IMG/VR virus record: IMGVR_UViG_3300032053_000210
Location: 1-38,228 of that record
DNA length: 38,228 nucleotides
Reading direction: 5' to 3' (one strand)
Source: a virus
Below are positions 29,536 through 38,228 of this stretch, piece by piece. Position 1 is the stretch's first letter. Each line of letters starts with the position of its first letter. The notes below the pieces were generated by a model. The model did no database searches, had not been told where the DNA came from, and was given only the letters and a program-made list of their open reading frames with translations. A program made the position numbers and the translations under genes.

Positions 29536-30129
29536 ATGGAAGAACATCAAAAACAGACAGAAGAAGATATAAAGAAATCGGTAGCAACAGATCGTTGGCT
29601 TCTAGATAGTGGTTTGGTAACTGATTCTGTTCAGCAAAATCTTTTAGCTTTTGGTTATATTTCATCTGAGAAAGTGAAGGATGTTAAAATCGCTCTTGAT
29701 GTAAATAACAAAACAGTTGCTTTCCAAATTTTTCTATCTTCATCTGATCTTAAAAGATATCAAGCTTTTCGTAAACGTTTAGCAAAAGGTAAAGGAATTC
29801 CATTATGGCGTAAAGTTCAATTACTACTTGCCACTAAAATAATGGATGTAAAATTCTGGTTCACACACGGAACTAAAATAGCCGATATTTCTAAGAGACT
29901 TTGGATCCTTGCTGGTATTATTGGATTTGTAGTTTATAAGAATCCCCAATATTACCGATGGGAATCTTTGTTGATCCTGATTCCGATTATAGCCACTTTC
30001 TCTTATTGTTCGCATGTAGTGGCGGTTGGAATTTCAGATACCTATATCAACGTTGAAGGGAATCTAAAGCAGATGGTAACCGACTATATACCCCATTATA
30101 CCCTCACAATTGAGGTACTCGCAAAATGA
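29536..30129 (+). CDS. Membrane protein of unknown function
   Basis: A 197-aa protein. The N-terminal 100 residues are charged and probably cytoplasmic. Two hydrophobic segments lie at about 121-138 (LWILAGIIGFVVYK) and 144-160 (LLILIPIIATFSYC), separated by a short NPQYYRWE turn, so they may form a hairpin in the inner membrane. The C-terminal 30 residues are polar. There is no signal peptide and no recognised family. An AAGGA ribosome site precedes the ATG. The 3' end overlaps the small terminase gene by 4 nt. A holin-type role is possible, but the long soluble domain argues against it. Confidence 0.55.
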   Translation: MEEHQKQTEEDIKKSVATDRWLLDSGLVTDSVQQNLLAFGYISSEKVKDVKIALDVNNKTVAFQIFLSSSDLKRYQAFRKRLAKGKGIPLWRKVQLLLATKIMDVKFWFTHGTKIADISKRLWILAGIIGFVVYKNPQYYRWESLLILIPIIATFSYCSHVVAVGISDTYINVEGNLKQMVTDYIPHYTLTIEVLAK

Positions 30130-30740
30130 CATCGGGCATCCCATTGGTTAGGAAGGAACATGCCCCTACTTTTACTGAAGAAGAATTAGAAAGCCTTAAT
30201 AAATATCTTTTAAAAAAAGAAAAGCTTATGTCTCTTACCACTTCAGAAAAGCTTATGGGGCTTTATTTGAATGGACGTTCTATTTCACAAATTAATGAGC
30301 TGTTTCCTCAATGGAGTAAGGGAGCTGTACTAGCTGCACGACATACCTATGAATGGGATAAACAAAAAGAAAAATATATACAAGAAATGATGGATCTTTT
30401 TCGTGGAAGATTGGTGAAATCTAAATTGGAATCGGTAGGATACTTAATGGACCAATTAACCCTTACTCATAAAGAATTTGCTAGAGAAATGGATACTTAT
30501 CTTAAAGATCCTACTGAAGAAAATTTACCTAAAATGCGAATTAGGGGAAACAAAGAATACCGAGAGATGTTGAAAGCATTGCAGGAAGTATTAGTTTTAG
30601 GAGATAAGCCAGCCGCATCCGGTGGGGCGCAAGTATTGGTGAATGTAAACGCGGCAGAAGGGTCGGTAGTTCAAATCACACAAGAAGAGCATTCCAAGAT
30701 ATTAGAAACATTGGCGGAACCTAAGAAGCTAACAGAGTAG
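30126..30740 (+). CDS. Terminase small subunit-like DNA-packaging protein
   Basis: A 204-aa protein. Residues about 40-80 (MGLYLNGRSISQINELFPQW, then SKGAVLAARHTYEW) form a helix-turn-helix like the DNA-recognition domain of phage small terminases. A helical oligomerisation region (about 80-155) and a C-terminal beta/acidic part (GGAQVLVNVNAAEGSVVQI) follow. Small terminases select packaging sites and regulate the large subunit. The large subunit gene begins 4 nt downstream, which strongly supports the assignment. Confidence 0.75.
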   Translation: MTSGIPLVRKEHAPTFTEEELESLNKYLLKKEKLMSLTTSEKLMGLYLNGRSISQINELFPQWSKGAVLAARHTYEWDKQKEKYIQEMMDLFRGRLVKSKLESVGYLMDQLTLTHKEFAREMDTYLKDPTEENLPKMRIRGNKEYREMLKALQEVLVLGDKPAASGGAQVLVNVNAAEGSVVQITQEEHSKILETLAEPKKLTE

Positions 30741-30743
30741 GTT

Positions 30744-32675
30744 ATGGGCCATCCTGAATTTATAGAGATTGACGGAAAAAAACTCACTACACTTGAATTG
30801 ATGTTGAGGCCGTGCAGCACCAAGAAGGATTTACATAATTGGATTAAGACTTTTCTTGGTCTTGATTTTCCTGATTGTATAGTTTGTGAGGAATCTACTG
30901 CTTCCCCGATGGATATGATTTGGAACACATATAGGGCGGCAATGGAAAATGATTTTTCTGAATCTAGTCAATTATACTTTGCATCCAGAGATTCGATGAA
31001 GACTTTGGGTGCCGCAATTATTGAACTTTTATTTCTCATTCATCACCGAAGAACCGCCACTCACATGGGTGCTATTAAGAGTCAATCTAAAAAATGTTAT
31101 GATTATTTCCGAGATTTTTTGAATCTACCCCTATTAGATAAAATTCCACGTCAATCTGAAACAATGGAGCATACGGAACTGAATATAAAAAATGAATGGA
31201 ATATTAAACCTTCTTTACATATTGTTATATGTACAATGCAGGGGGCCAATTCAAGCCATTCAAATTTACATGTGATTGATGAGATTGAGACTGTTGAAGA
31301 TGTCCGTGCCTACCATGAATCTAAGAAAATTCCGACTGAAACACCAGATAAAAAAACATCAATTACTCTTTATATCTCCACTAGAAAATCGAATTATGGT
31401 TTGGTTCAATATGAAATTGATAGGGCCAAAGAAAGTAATCTAAAAGTTCGTTCTTGGAATATTATTGATGTGACTCAAGCCTGTCCTAAAGAGAAGAGTA
31501 GGATGGATCGGGATATGGTTGTTAGATATTTTAATGAATCTAAATTATCCCTAATTTCTGAAGAGGAGTTTAATAATATTGAATTAATCCAACAATCAGA
31601 ATGGGTTCGTAAAGAAATGTATCCCGGATGTGTTAATTGTACTATATCTCCTCTTTGTCTCGGAAGGCTAGCAACAAAACAAACATCTACTTCTCGCTTA
31701 TTAAAGTCTCATAACGATGTGGAAAAGAAATTTAGGGAATCGGAATTGGATGACGCTCTTGCACAACTTATGTGTTTAAGAGCGTCAACACATGGTTTAG
31801 TGTTTACGACTTTTGATCAAAGAAAAAATGTTGTGACCCCTACGCAGATGTGGGAGATTTTCACTGGCAGTAAAGCACCATCAATTATTTCAAAAGATGA
31901 ATTAATAGAGACATTTAAACAATACAATGTACCATGTTTTACCGGACTTGATTGGGGCTGGGACGATCCAAGTGTTGCTATTTTTATTTATATTGATAAG
32001 GCCGATAATATCTATGTTGTACAAGAGTTTTCTGTGACCCATACTGATGATGCGGAATTTATAGAAATTTTAAAAAGGCGTTTTCATACTAAATTTAATG
32101 TTCAAATGTATTATCCTGATTCTTCCAATCCTTCCGGCATTAATTTACTTAAAAAAGCGGGTCTTGGAGTCTCCACTAAAAAGCTGGATAAAAGTATTCA
32201 TTTGGGGATTCAAACTATAAAACGTTTTATCCGTATTCCAGGCACCAATCAAACAAAGTTTTATGTTTTAGATGATTGTAGCGGATTATTAAATGAAATT
32301 AATAAATACCATCTTAAATTAGATTCTGCGGGGTTAATAATAGCTAGTGATGAGTATGATGATAAATTCAATCATAGAATCGATAGCTTAAGATACGTTA
32401 TACATAATCGGCTTGCTCGTTTTTCTGCTATGATTGAGTCAGGTGAGATCCCCAAAGATTCACAAACAATGATTCAGAATTCAGAAGGTAATTTTGTTCG
32501 TTCTCCCACCGTAACCGAATATGCCAAAGAACTCGGAATTCCATTCAATGATAATAGAGATCTAGTCGAAAAACAACAGAAAAAAGAACAGTTGGGTGAT
32601 AAATATCATGAAAAGGACAGCGGGAATGGTGGTGAATCAGGGGGGTCGAATTCTGGTTTTAGCTGGTCTTTTTAA
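30744..32675 (+). CDS. Terminase large subunit (packaging ATPase/nuclease)
   Basis: A 643-aa terminase. The ATPase half has a Walker A-like FASRDSMKTLGAAI (about 80-93) in which the usual Gly before Lys is Met, and a Walker B NLHVIDEIE. The nuclease half is RNase H-like: TGLDWGWDDPSVAIFIY with the first Asp, MYYPDSSNPSGINLLKKAG with the second, and DKFNHRIDSLRYV with the third acidic site. A Cys cluster (CVNCTISPLC) in the middle may bind metal. A Gly/Ser-rich tail ends GFSWSF. It pumps DNA into proheads and cuts concatemers. The ATPase and nuclease motifs are intact apart from the Walker A variation. Confidence 0.9.
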   Translation: MGHPEFIEIDGKKLTTLELMLRPCSTKKDLHNWIKTFLGLDFPDCIVCEESTASPMDMIWNTYRAAMENDFSESSQLYFASRDSMKTLGAAIIELLFLIHHRRTATHMGAIKSQSKKCYDYFRDFLNLPLLDKIPRQSETMEHTELNIKNEWNIKPSLHIVICTMQGANSSHSNLHVIDEIETVEDVRAYHESKKIPTETPDKKTSITLYISTRKSNYGLVQYEIDRAKESNLKVRSWNIIDVTQACPKEKSRMDRDMVVRYFNESKLSLISEEEFNNIELIQQSEWVRKEMYPGCVNCTISPLCLGRLATKQTSTSRLLKSHNDVEKKFRESELDDALAQLMCLRASTHGLVFTTFDQRKNVVTPTQMWEIFTGSKAPSIISKDELIETFKQYNVPCFTGLDWGWDDPSVAIFIYIDKADNIYVVQEFSVTHTDDAEFIEILKRRFHTKFNVQMYYPDSSNPSGINLLKKAGLGVSTKKLDKSIHLGIQTIKRFIRIPGTNQTKFYVLDDCSGLLNEINKYHLKLDSAGLIIASDEYDDKFNHRIDSLRYVIHNRLARFSAMIESGEIPKDSQTMIQNSEGNFVRSPTVTEYAKELGIPFNDNRDLVEKQQKKEQLGDKYHEKDSGNGGESGGSNSGFSWSF

Positions 32676-32693
32676 GTAATACGGGCTAAAAGA

Positions 32694-32702
32694 TGTTAAA
32701 AT
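32694..32702 (+). promoter_or_regulatory. Possible extended -10 promoter before structural genes
   Basis: TGTTAAAAT in the 60-bp gap between the large terminase and structural protein genes. The -35 is weak. An AGGAG ribosome site follows before the ATG at 32736. Confidence 0.35.
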
Positions 32703-32735
32703 TTAACGATATACCATATATAGGAGAAACATAAT

Positions 32736-33722
32736 ATGAGCACAAACCAGCTTTCTAATGTAATTATTAACTTTTTGGTGTATGACGATGGAGCCCAAAC
32801 TAATAATCCCAAGTTGCGCTCTGTCGATTGGTACAGGCAATATATTGGAGTACCTACTGGTAACTCATTTGGGCGTAGTTTTGACGTTCCCCCTTCTTCT
32901 ACTCTTCAGGTGGTCACTACAGCCCGAACCCTATCTCAAGACGCCACTACACAATATACTGTTTCTCTCTCTACTGGATATGTTTATCGTTGGCTTTTTG
33001 CTGCAGGAACCGATCCAGTACTTCGTACTCATAGGGCTTCTTCACAAGCCGCTTCAACTGTTTTTAACGTTACAAGAAGTGGAGATGTTGTAAGATATAC
33101 TTTCTCTGGTGTTGGGACTGATCCTAATTTTGCCGCAGGTGGTGTTGTAGTGGGTGATGGGGTCACTATCGAAGTGGGTAGCCCATTTAACGCATCAAAT
33201 GAAGGTACTTTTACTGTTGTCACCGTAACAGATGATTATTTTGAAGTTGTTAATGCTAATGGCGTAGCGGAAACTGGAATTGTATTAGGTGCCCTAATTG
33301 GTGGTGTAGCTCCTATGGATATTTATTCTTCTACAGGTGTTCAAATTGGAGATAATGCTAGAATTACTTCTATAGCATTCAATATTGAAAATCGTGGTGA
33401 TTTTCAGGTTAGTGCGGTAACATCAAAGTATTTTGAGATTTCTAATGGAAATCCCGGAATTCCACAAGGACCTATTGCTGTAGGATCTGCCACCGGAATT
33501 GTATTTTATCCTGACATTTATCAATGGTGTTATATTGAATCTGATCAAAAGGTTTCTATTCGTATTAATGCTGATACTTCAGATAACGTAGTTATTGAGC
33601 CCATTAGTACAGTAGTTCCAACCATGCCAGGTGTGTATCTTCAAAGAGGCGGAATCTATAAACTAGAGATTGCCAACAATGGAATAGCTTCTGCACAAGT
33701 AAAAGTGGCTTTAGCGGAATGA
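32736..33722 (+). CDS. Beta-rich structural protein with internal duplication
   Basis: A 328-aa protein, nearly all beta pattern with many Gly, Thr, Val and Ser, typical of virion components. Two repeats of about 46 residues are visible at about 140-185 and 205-250. Each follows G(D)-x-x-x-I-x-x-x-x-F-N, then (G)xFxVxxVTxxYFE(V/I). They encode small Ig- or SH3-like domains. The N-terminal 120 residues and C-terminal 70 residues are also beta-rich. I do not recognise the family. The position between large terminase and portal suggests a head decoration, head fibre or neck protein (inference). A good AGGAG site precedes the ATG. Confidence 0.6.
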   Translation: MSTNQLSNVIINFLVYDDGAQTNNPKLRSVDWYRQYIGVPTGNSFGRSFDVPPSSTLQVVTTARTLSQDATTQYTVSLSTGYVYRWLFAAGTDPVLRTHRASSQAASTVFNVTRSGDVVRYTFSGVGTDPNFAAGGVVVGDGVTIEVGSPFNASNEGTFTVVTVTDDYFEVVNANGVAETGIVLGALIGGVAPMDIYSSTGVQIGDNARITSIAFNIENRGDFQVSAVTSKYFEISNGNPGIPQGPIAVGSATGIVFYPDIYQWCYIESDQKVSIRINADTSDNVVIEPISTVVPTMPGVYLQRGGIYKLEIANNGIASAQVKVALAE

Positions 33723-33729
33723 GGAAAAT

Positions 33730-36700
33730 ATGACTTCGATTTGGGATAACCTCAACAGCAAATTGGATGAAGCTTTACATCTAGCTCATGCAGAGGATTT
33801 AGCTGATTCTACTGATGGACTAGTAAAGGGTGAAGACCCTATAGCTAAAGCGGAACGTGAAAAGAAACTCCTCAAACGCGTTGCGTTGGTTGATCCCAAT
33901 CTGGTAGCCTATTACGGTGGTGCTGGATTCGGACCCTATAAGCCTAGATTTTCTCATATTTCGTTTAAAACCCTTAAAGAGATGTCTCTTAGGGACCCAA
34001 TTGTTGCTACCATTTTCCAAACTCGTATTAACCAAATTTCCACTTTTGCACGTCCTCAAGCTAATCGATATGACACTGGATTTAAGATTTTCCCTAAAGA
34101 CGCTGGATTAGAAATTGAACCAGATTCTCAAGAAGAGCAAGAAGTTAAGTTTTTAACAGATTTTATTATGAATACAGGTATCATGGATGAAAACCGTGAT
34201 CCTAAAGATTACATGAATTTTGAGACATGGTTGAAACTGGTTACACGCGATAATTTAACTTTTGGCGCAGTGGCTATTGAAACCATAAGAGATCAACGTG
34301 AGCGTCTATATGCATTTTTACCTGTTCCCACTGAGACTGTATTTTATGCAAATAAATCTGTTTCGGATGAACTTGTTCAGTCACTAGCGGAAGGTAATAA
34401 ATCATCGTTTTTTAATGGCGCGGAAAAAGAACAAAAACAAGAAGATTATGATCAACGTATTGAACGATTAAAAGATGGCGAATATGAGTTTGTTCAGGTT
34501 ATTGAAGGCCGGATTGTAGAGGGTTTTTCGGATCAAGAATTAATTTATTCTTTAGGATATCCCAATAATTTTATTGACTCAAATGGCTACTGCTACGTTC
34601 CAGGAACTCTTGTATTGATGGCGGATGGTACGTCTAAAGTAATTGAAGACATCAAAATAGGAGATAGTCTTATTAACCACCTTGGTCAAACCGTTTCGGT
34701 TGAGAAGACAACACGTCGAAGCGTTCATGAAGACATCTTGCGTTTTCGTATCGGTGGATATACGCCATTTAGCGCGACAAAGAATCACCCGATTTATGCG
34801 GTTAATGATCCAATGTTTAGATTTAAAGTTGGAGAGATTAAACCGTCTTTTATTGCGGCTGAAGATTTAGTTAAGGGTTCTTATCTGGTGGTTCCCAAGA
34901 TTAAGTCGCTAGAAAAAACATACACTGTAGATTTGTGTGGCATTAGAGAATATAGACATCCAAATGGAATTGAGCGGGCATTATTAGGCAAGGATACTAT
35001 TCGTGCATGGGCACCAACTTCTCGGTGGCATGATCGTTACATTAACATAGATGAAGATTTAGCCTGGCTTGTTGGTCTTTATGCTGGCGATGGGTGTATA
35101 CATAGTGGCAATGGACATAAAGTGCGTATCGATTTATCTAATCATGAATCCTGGGTATGGGAACGGATTGAAAAGATTGCACAAAAATATGGGTGGTTTT
35201 ATAAGAGAAGTTGTGCATCTAAATCTGCCGGGGAATACACCAATGTATATATTGGTGATTCCGTTGTTGCTGATCTCTTTTCTTATTTAGTCCCCGGTAA
35301 GGCATTAACGAAACACTTTATTTCTCCATTACTGGAACTACCAAAGCAACAACTAAAACAATTATTGATGGGGTATATTGAGGCCGATGGGAGTTTGGTC
35401 CACTATAAAGGATGTTTTAATGGTGCCGTTAGGGCCGTGACCGCATCTTTAGATTTAGCTTCTCAATTATCATTAATTTCAAATAAGTGCGGAATATTAG
35501 CCCGTGTAAAGGAAGTAAAAGGGCATTCTCTAAATAATTTTGGTAATACTTATTTTACTATTTCTTTCCCAGGCAGTTTTGGCGGCTGGTGTGATACCTT
35601 AAAGGGAAGAGCGATTCATTCTACTAGTAAAAAGAGATATTTAGAGGATAGTGAAAATTTTTATGTTGTTATTAAGTCTATTGATAAGGAGTATCGCGAT
35701 GGTTGGGTTCACAATTTAGAGGTACCAAAAGGTAATTCCTATATAGCAGCTGGTTTCGCTACTCACAATTGTATTGGTATGCTGGAACAGGCCACTAGCA
35801 GCATTACGGGACACTTGCAGGCCACCAATTATAATAATTTATTTTTTTGTGTTTCTCCAGAATCTTTAATTAGAACTAAGAACGGAGAAATTTCCATACT
35901 TGATGCTTTCAATGAATATGGGGATGCCGAATTACCTATTTGGACCGGAAGAAAGTTCCATCAAGGTAGGGTATATAAAACAAGAGTATTAGAGGAATGT
36001 GAAACTCATCTTAAAAATGGACAAATTCTCAAGACAAGTGATGAACATTGGTTTTATACAATTAAGAGTGGGGAATCTGAGCCTAAGTTTGTTAATCAGC
36101 GTGACCTAAATCCTGGAGATATTCTATTAGTTTCTTGTGAGGGGTATAAGGGTAAGGGAGACTTTTCTAGAAAAATTTATTCCACCAATATCCCCAAATC
36201 ACATATTAATTATCACGAATGGGATTCTTCTAATGTTCAAGAAGATATGTTTGAGCTTTTGGGTTGGATAGCTGGCGATGGACACATAGGTAGACAAGAT
36301 GAGTTGGGTCGAGAAGCACCGATACAGATGTTTTATCATCACATTAAAGAGCTTAAAATTTTAAGTAGACATGAAGAGATTTTAAATAAATATGGTATTT
36401 CTTATAAAGTTAAACACATTCCATATTATGGTAAGAATAAAGTAAAATATGGCAACCATACCAATCCAAGAATTTTTATTCATGATGTTGCTTTTAAACG
36501 ATGGGTATTAGATTTAGGATTTGAAAGGTCGGGCGGTCGAAGGATAGCTCCGATTCTATTTACATTGCCCGAATCCTATCGACAAGCATTTTTAAGGGGT
36601 TTGTTTTCCGCAGATGGACATACAATTAAGAATCCCAATGGATATGGTACTCCCTCATTAGCTATAGTTGATCAGTATGACCGAAGTGATGTTGTGTCGT

Positions 36701-38228
36701 TACTCCTATCACTAGGAGTTCGTTCCACTTTGATGAAAAATTATAACAAGAAAAATTTAAATCCTTACATTGGAATACGAATTAAGGATGTTAATGCCTT
36801 TAAATCTATAGGATATATTCAGGAATATAAAAATGATTTTGATGATAGATCCCAACAGGTTATTAATAGATCAGATGTTGTCTCTTTAGAACTTTCTCGG
36901 GTTATTGCGGAGAAATTGTTAAAAGTTGTTGATGATGTTGCAATTAAGTCCCATTTATATCAAGTTAGGCAGGGAGAAAATAAATTATCCAGATTACATG
37001 CTCGTAGTTTATGTGCCGATTACGGTTTAGAAGAATTCATGGACGTATTAAGTTTTACCCATGTGCCTGTTTTAAATACTGTCAAGACCAACAAAATGGT
37101 ACAGATGTATGACGTTGAGATTCTTGATCCGATTCATCGTTTTACATTGAACGGAGTTCTCGTCCACAATACACATGGCTTTGCGTCACGCGGTTTGTTA
37201 TGGATTCAAGGCGATATTACCCCATCTCAACTTCAAAGTTTTAGGGCGATGTGGGCGGCCCAAATCGCTGGTAACGCCAACTCTTGGCGTACTCCAATTT
37301 TAGCGGGTGTCGATAATGTACAATGGGTACAACTTTCCGCTAATAATAGAGACATGGAATATAGCAATTATCAAGATCATATTATCCGAACACTTTGCGG
37401 TCTTTTTCAAATCTCTCCAGTAGAAATTGGTTTTGATTATCTCACTAAAGGTTCTGAACAAAAATCACTTGGAGAGTCCAATAACGAATGGAAAATTGAA
37501 GACTCTAAAGATCGCGGTTTAAGACCCATTATGATGTGGATTGAGAATATAATCAATACCTCTATCATTCCTGGTATCGATCCCGAACTTGGAAAGAAAT
37601 ATTCCTTTAGCTTTGTTGGGCTGGATGCGGAATCAAAAGAAGAAGAATTAGTCAGACAAGGCCAGGAAATGGCTTTACATAGTTCTCTTAACGAAATTCG
37701 TAAAGAACTTTCAAAAGATCCACTTTTAGCTGGTGATGTTCCATTAAATCCTATTTATTTGGATTTCTTGTTTAAGACACACACCATCGGTGAAATTCGA
37801 GAAAAGATTTTGAGTTATAAAGGCGCAATATCTGATCCACTTTATTCTTACATGAATGACGGTGGAGCTTTCTTACAAAATAGGACCGTCATGGTCCAGG
37901 CAATGAATCCTCAAGGTGGAGATCCAAACGACCCTAATGGCGGTGGACAAGTTGATGAAAATGGTAACCCTATTGAGGGTGGTAGTGGACAAGTTGATGA
38001 GGAAGGGAATCCAATAGAAAATGAGGAAGTATCCCCTGAATTTAGAGGTGGAAAAGAAGATCCCAAATTACATTCATCCCTACAAGATGGTAGGGAAGGA
38101 GTACAACAAGAAGAAGGGCAACCCTCTGAAGAGGAGGAAGGGCAATCTCTAGAAGGCGGTAATGAACAAGAAGCTGTTGATGCTGCGGTTGTTGAGTATT
38201 TAAAGGAACATCCTGAATTGCAAAAAAC
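33730..38228 (+). CDS. Portal protein carrying two inteins (3' end cut by window edge)
   Basis: The frame from the ATG at 33730 (GAGG site) stays open to the window end, 1499 codons. Removing two inteins (393 and 441 residues) leaves at least 665 portal residues. Portal features: PIVATIFQTRINQISTF, LTFGAVAIETIRD, FLPVPTETVF, then the spliced segment GY|CIGMLEQATSSITGHLQA, NYNNLFF|THGFASRGLLWIQGD, and later WRTPILAG, CGLFQISPVEIGFDY and GESNNEWKIEDSK. These match Mu/HK97-type portals. The C-terminal part visible is Gly/Glu-rich and low complexity with near-repeats (GGGQVDENGNPIEG, GSGQVDEEGNPIE). The portal ring is the DNA gate of the head and nucleates assembly. Confidence 0.9.
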   Translation, partial: MTSIWDNLNSKLDEALHLAHAEDLADSTDGLVKGEDPIAKAEREKKLLKRVALVDPNLVAYYGGAGFGPYKPRFSHISFKTLKEMSLRDPIVATIFQTRINQISTFARPQANRYDTGFKIFPKDAGLEIEPDSQEEQEVKFLTDFIMNTGIMDENRDPKDYMNFETWLKLVTRDNLTFGAVAIETIRDQRERLYAFLPVPTETVFYANKSVSDELVQSLAEGNKSSFFNGAEKEQKQEDYDQRIERLKDGEYEFVQVIEGRIVEGFSDQELIYSLGYPNNFIDSNGYCYVPGTLVLMADGTSKVIEDIKIGDSLINHLGQTVSVEKTTRRSVHEDILRFRIGGYTPFSATKNHPIYAVNDPMFRFKVGEIKPSFIAAEDLVKGSYLVVPKIKSLEKTYTVDLCGIREYRHPNGIERALLGKDTIRAWAPTSRWHDRYINIDEDLAWLVGLYAGDGCIHSGNGHKVRIDLSNHESWVWERIEKIAQKYGWFYKRSCASKSAGEYTNVYIGDSVVADLFSYLVPGKALTKHFISPLLELPKQQLKQLLMGYIEADGSLVHYKGCFNGAVRAVTASLDLASQLSLISNKCGILARVKEVKGHSLNNFGNTYFTISFPGSFGGWCDTLKGRAIHSTSKKRYLEDSENFYVVIKSIDKEYRDGWVHNLEVPKGNSYIAAGFATHNCIGMLEQATSSITGHLQATNYNNLFFCVSPESLIRTKNGEISILDAFNEYGDAELPIWTGRKFHQGRVYKTRVLEECETHLKNGQILKTSDEHWFYTIKSGESEPKFVNQRDLNPGDILLVSCEGYKGKGDFSRKIYSTNIPKSHINYHEWDSSNVQEDMFELLGWIAGDGHIGRQDELGREAPIQMFYHHIKELKILSRHEEILNKYGISYKVKHIPYYGKNKVKYGNHTNPRIFIHDVAFKRWVLDLGFERSGGRRIAPILFTLPESYRQAFLRGLFSADGHTIKNPNGYGTPSLAIVDQYDRSDVVSLLLSLGVRSTLMKNYNKKNLNPYIGIRIKDVNAFKSIGYIQEYKNDFDDRSQQVINRSDVVSLELSRVIAEKLLKVVDDVAIKSHLYQVRQGENKLSRLHARSLCADYGLEEFMDVLSFTHVPVLNTVKTNKMVQMYDVEILDPIHRFTLNGVLVHNTHGFASRGLLWIQGDITPSQLQSFRAMWAAQIAGNANSWRTPILAGVDNVQWVQLSANNRDMEYSNYQDHIIRTLCGLFQISPVEIGFDYLTKGSEQKSLGESNNEWKIEDSKDRGLRPIMMWIENIINTSIIPGIDPELGKKYSFSFVGLDAESKEEELVRQGQEMALHSSLNEIRKELSKDPLLAGDVPLNPIYLDFLFKTHTIGEIREKILSYKGAISDPLYSYMNDGGAFLQNRTVMVQAMNPQGGDPNDPNGGGQVDENGNPIEGGSGQVDEEGNPIENEEVSPEFRGGKEDPKLHSSLQDGREGVQQEEGQPSEEEEGQSLEGGNEQEAVDAAVVEYLKEHPELQK
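34591..35769 (+). mobile_element. Intein 1 of portal, with LAGLIDADG endonuclease
   Basis: It encodes 393 residues from Cys288 (CYVPGTLVLMADGTSK) to ATHN, with +1 Cys. Block B is SATKNHPIY (TxxH). The endonuclease blocks are LVGLYAGDGCI and LMGYIEADGSL, and block F/G is GNSYIAAGFATHN. All class 1 splicing residues (Cys1, block B His, penultimate His, Asn) are present. Removal restores SNGY-CIGMLEQAT, a conserved portal segment. Confidence 0.93.
35848..37170 (+). mobile_element. Intein 2 of portal, with LAGLIDADG endonuclease
   Basis: It encodes 441 residues from Cys707 (CVSPESLIRTKNGEIS) to LVHN, with +1 Thr. Block B is KTSDEHWF, the endonuclease blocks are LLGWIAGDGHI and LRGLFSADGHT, and block F/G is MYDVEILDPIHRF then LNGVLVHN. 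It has a different end sequence and +1 residue from intein 1, so it is a separate acquisition. Only 26 portal codons separate them. Removal restores NLFF-THGFASRG. Confidence 0.93.

Overview
The window is a contiguous piece of a large, AT-rich tailed double-stranded DNA bacteriophage genome. The evidence is phage packaging and structural genes (small and large terminase subunits, portal) next to T4-like recombination genes (gp46/gp47 nuclease, UvsX-type recombinase, gp32-type SSB, possible UvsY, UvsW-like helicase). Genes are packed with ATGA or 1-30 nt junctions and mostly AAGGAG-like ribosome sites. Sigma70-type promoters (TTGACA-17-TAAAAT and close variants) fit a bacterial host, but I cannot name the host. 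Replication is not T4-like: there is a C-family DNA polymerase III alpha subunit and an AEP primase fused to a DnaB-type helicase. I saw no tRNA, CRISPR array or transposon. No gene-free gap exceeds 300 bases.

Layout. Positions 1-8583 are read leftward: a degenerate DNA methyltransferase fold, an intein-split GroEL, a 31-aa microprotein, a small protein, a membrane coiled-coil protein, a zinc-ribbon protein, the gp46-like ATPase, two HNH endonucleases, a short structured or micro-ORF locus behind its own promoter, and a secreted ClpP-like protease that runs off the left edge. A 153-bp divergent region (8584-8736) carries promoters both ways. Everything to the right is read rightward: UvsW-like helicase, PhoH ATPase, an HNH relic, small genes, a sigma-like factor, replication initiator, primase-helicase, a MoxR ATPase / VWA-metallopeptidase / ArdC-like zincin module, a very acidic small protein, a third HNH gene, a diadenylate-cyclase-like gene, DNA polymerase III alpha, a nucleotide kinase-like gene, SSB, putative mediator, UvsX, gp47, terminase subunits, a beta-rich structural protein and the portal gene, which runs off the right edge.

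Most striking are four inteins in three essential genes, each at a conserved host-protein site: GroEL (ATP-site GDG/TTT, with class 3 intein hallmarks), UvsX (inside the Walker A loop), and portal (two inteins 26 residues apart). One HNH family occurs three times, as two full copies and one 46-codon remnant. Together with the inteins this shows a heavy load of homing elements.

The best candidates for new biology are the phage-borne c-di-AMP synthase-like gene (19749-20285), translationally coupled to an HNH gene, and the neighbouring MoxR / VWA / zincin / acidic-protein cluster. The methyltransferase homologue lacking its catalytic motif and the exported ClpP homologue also deserve attention.
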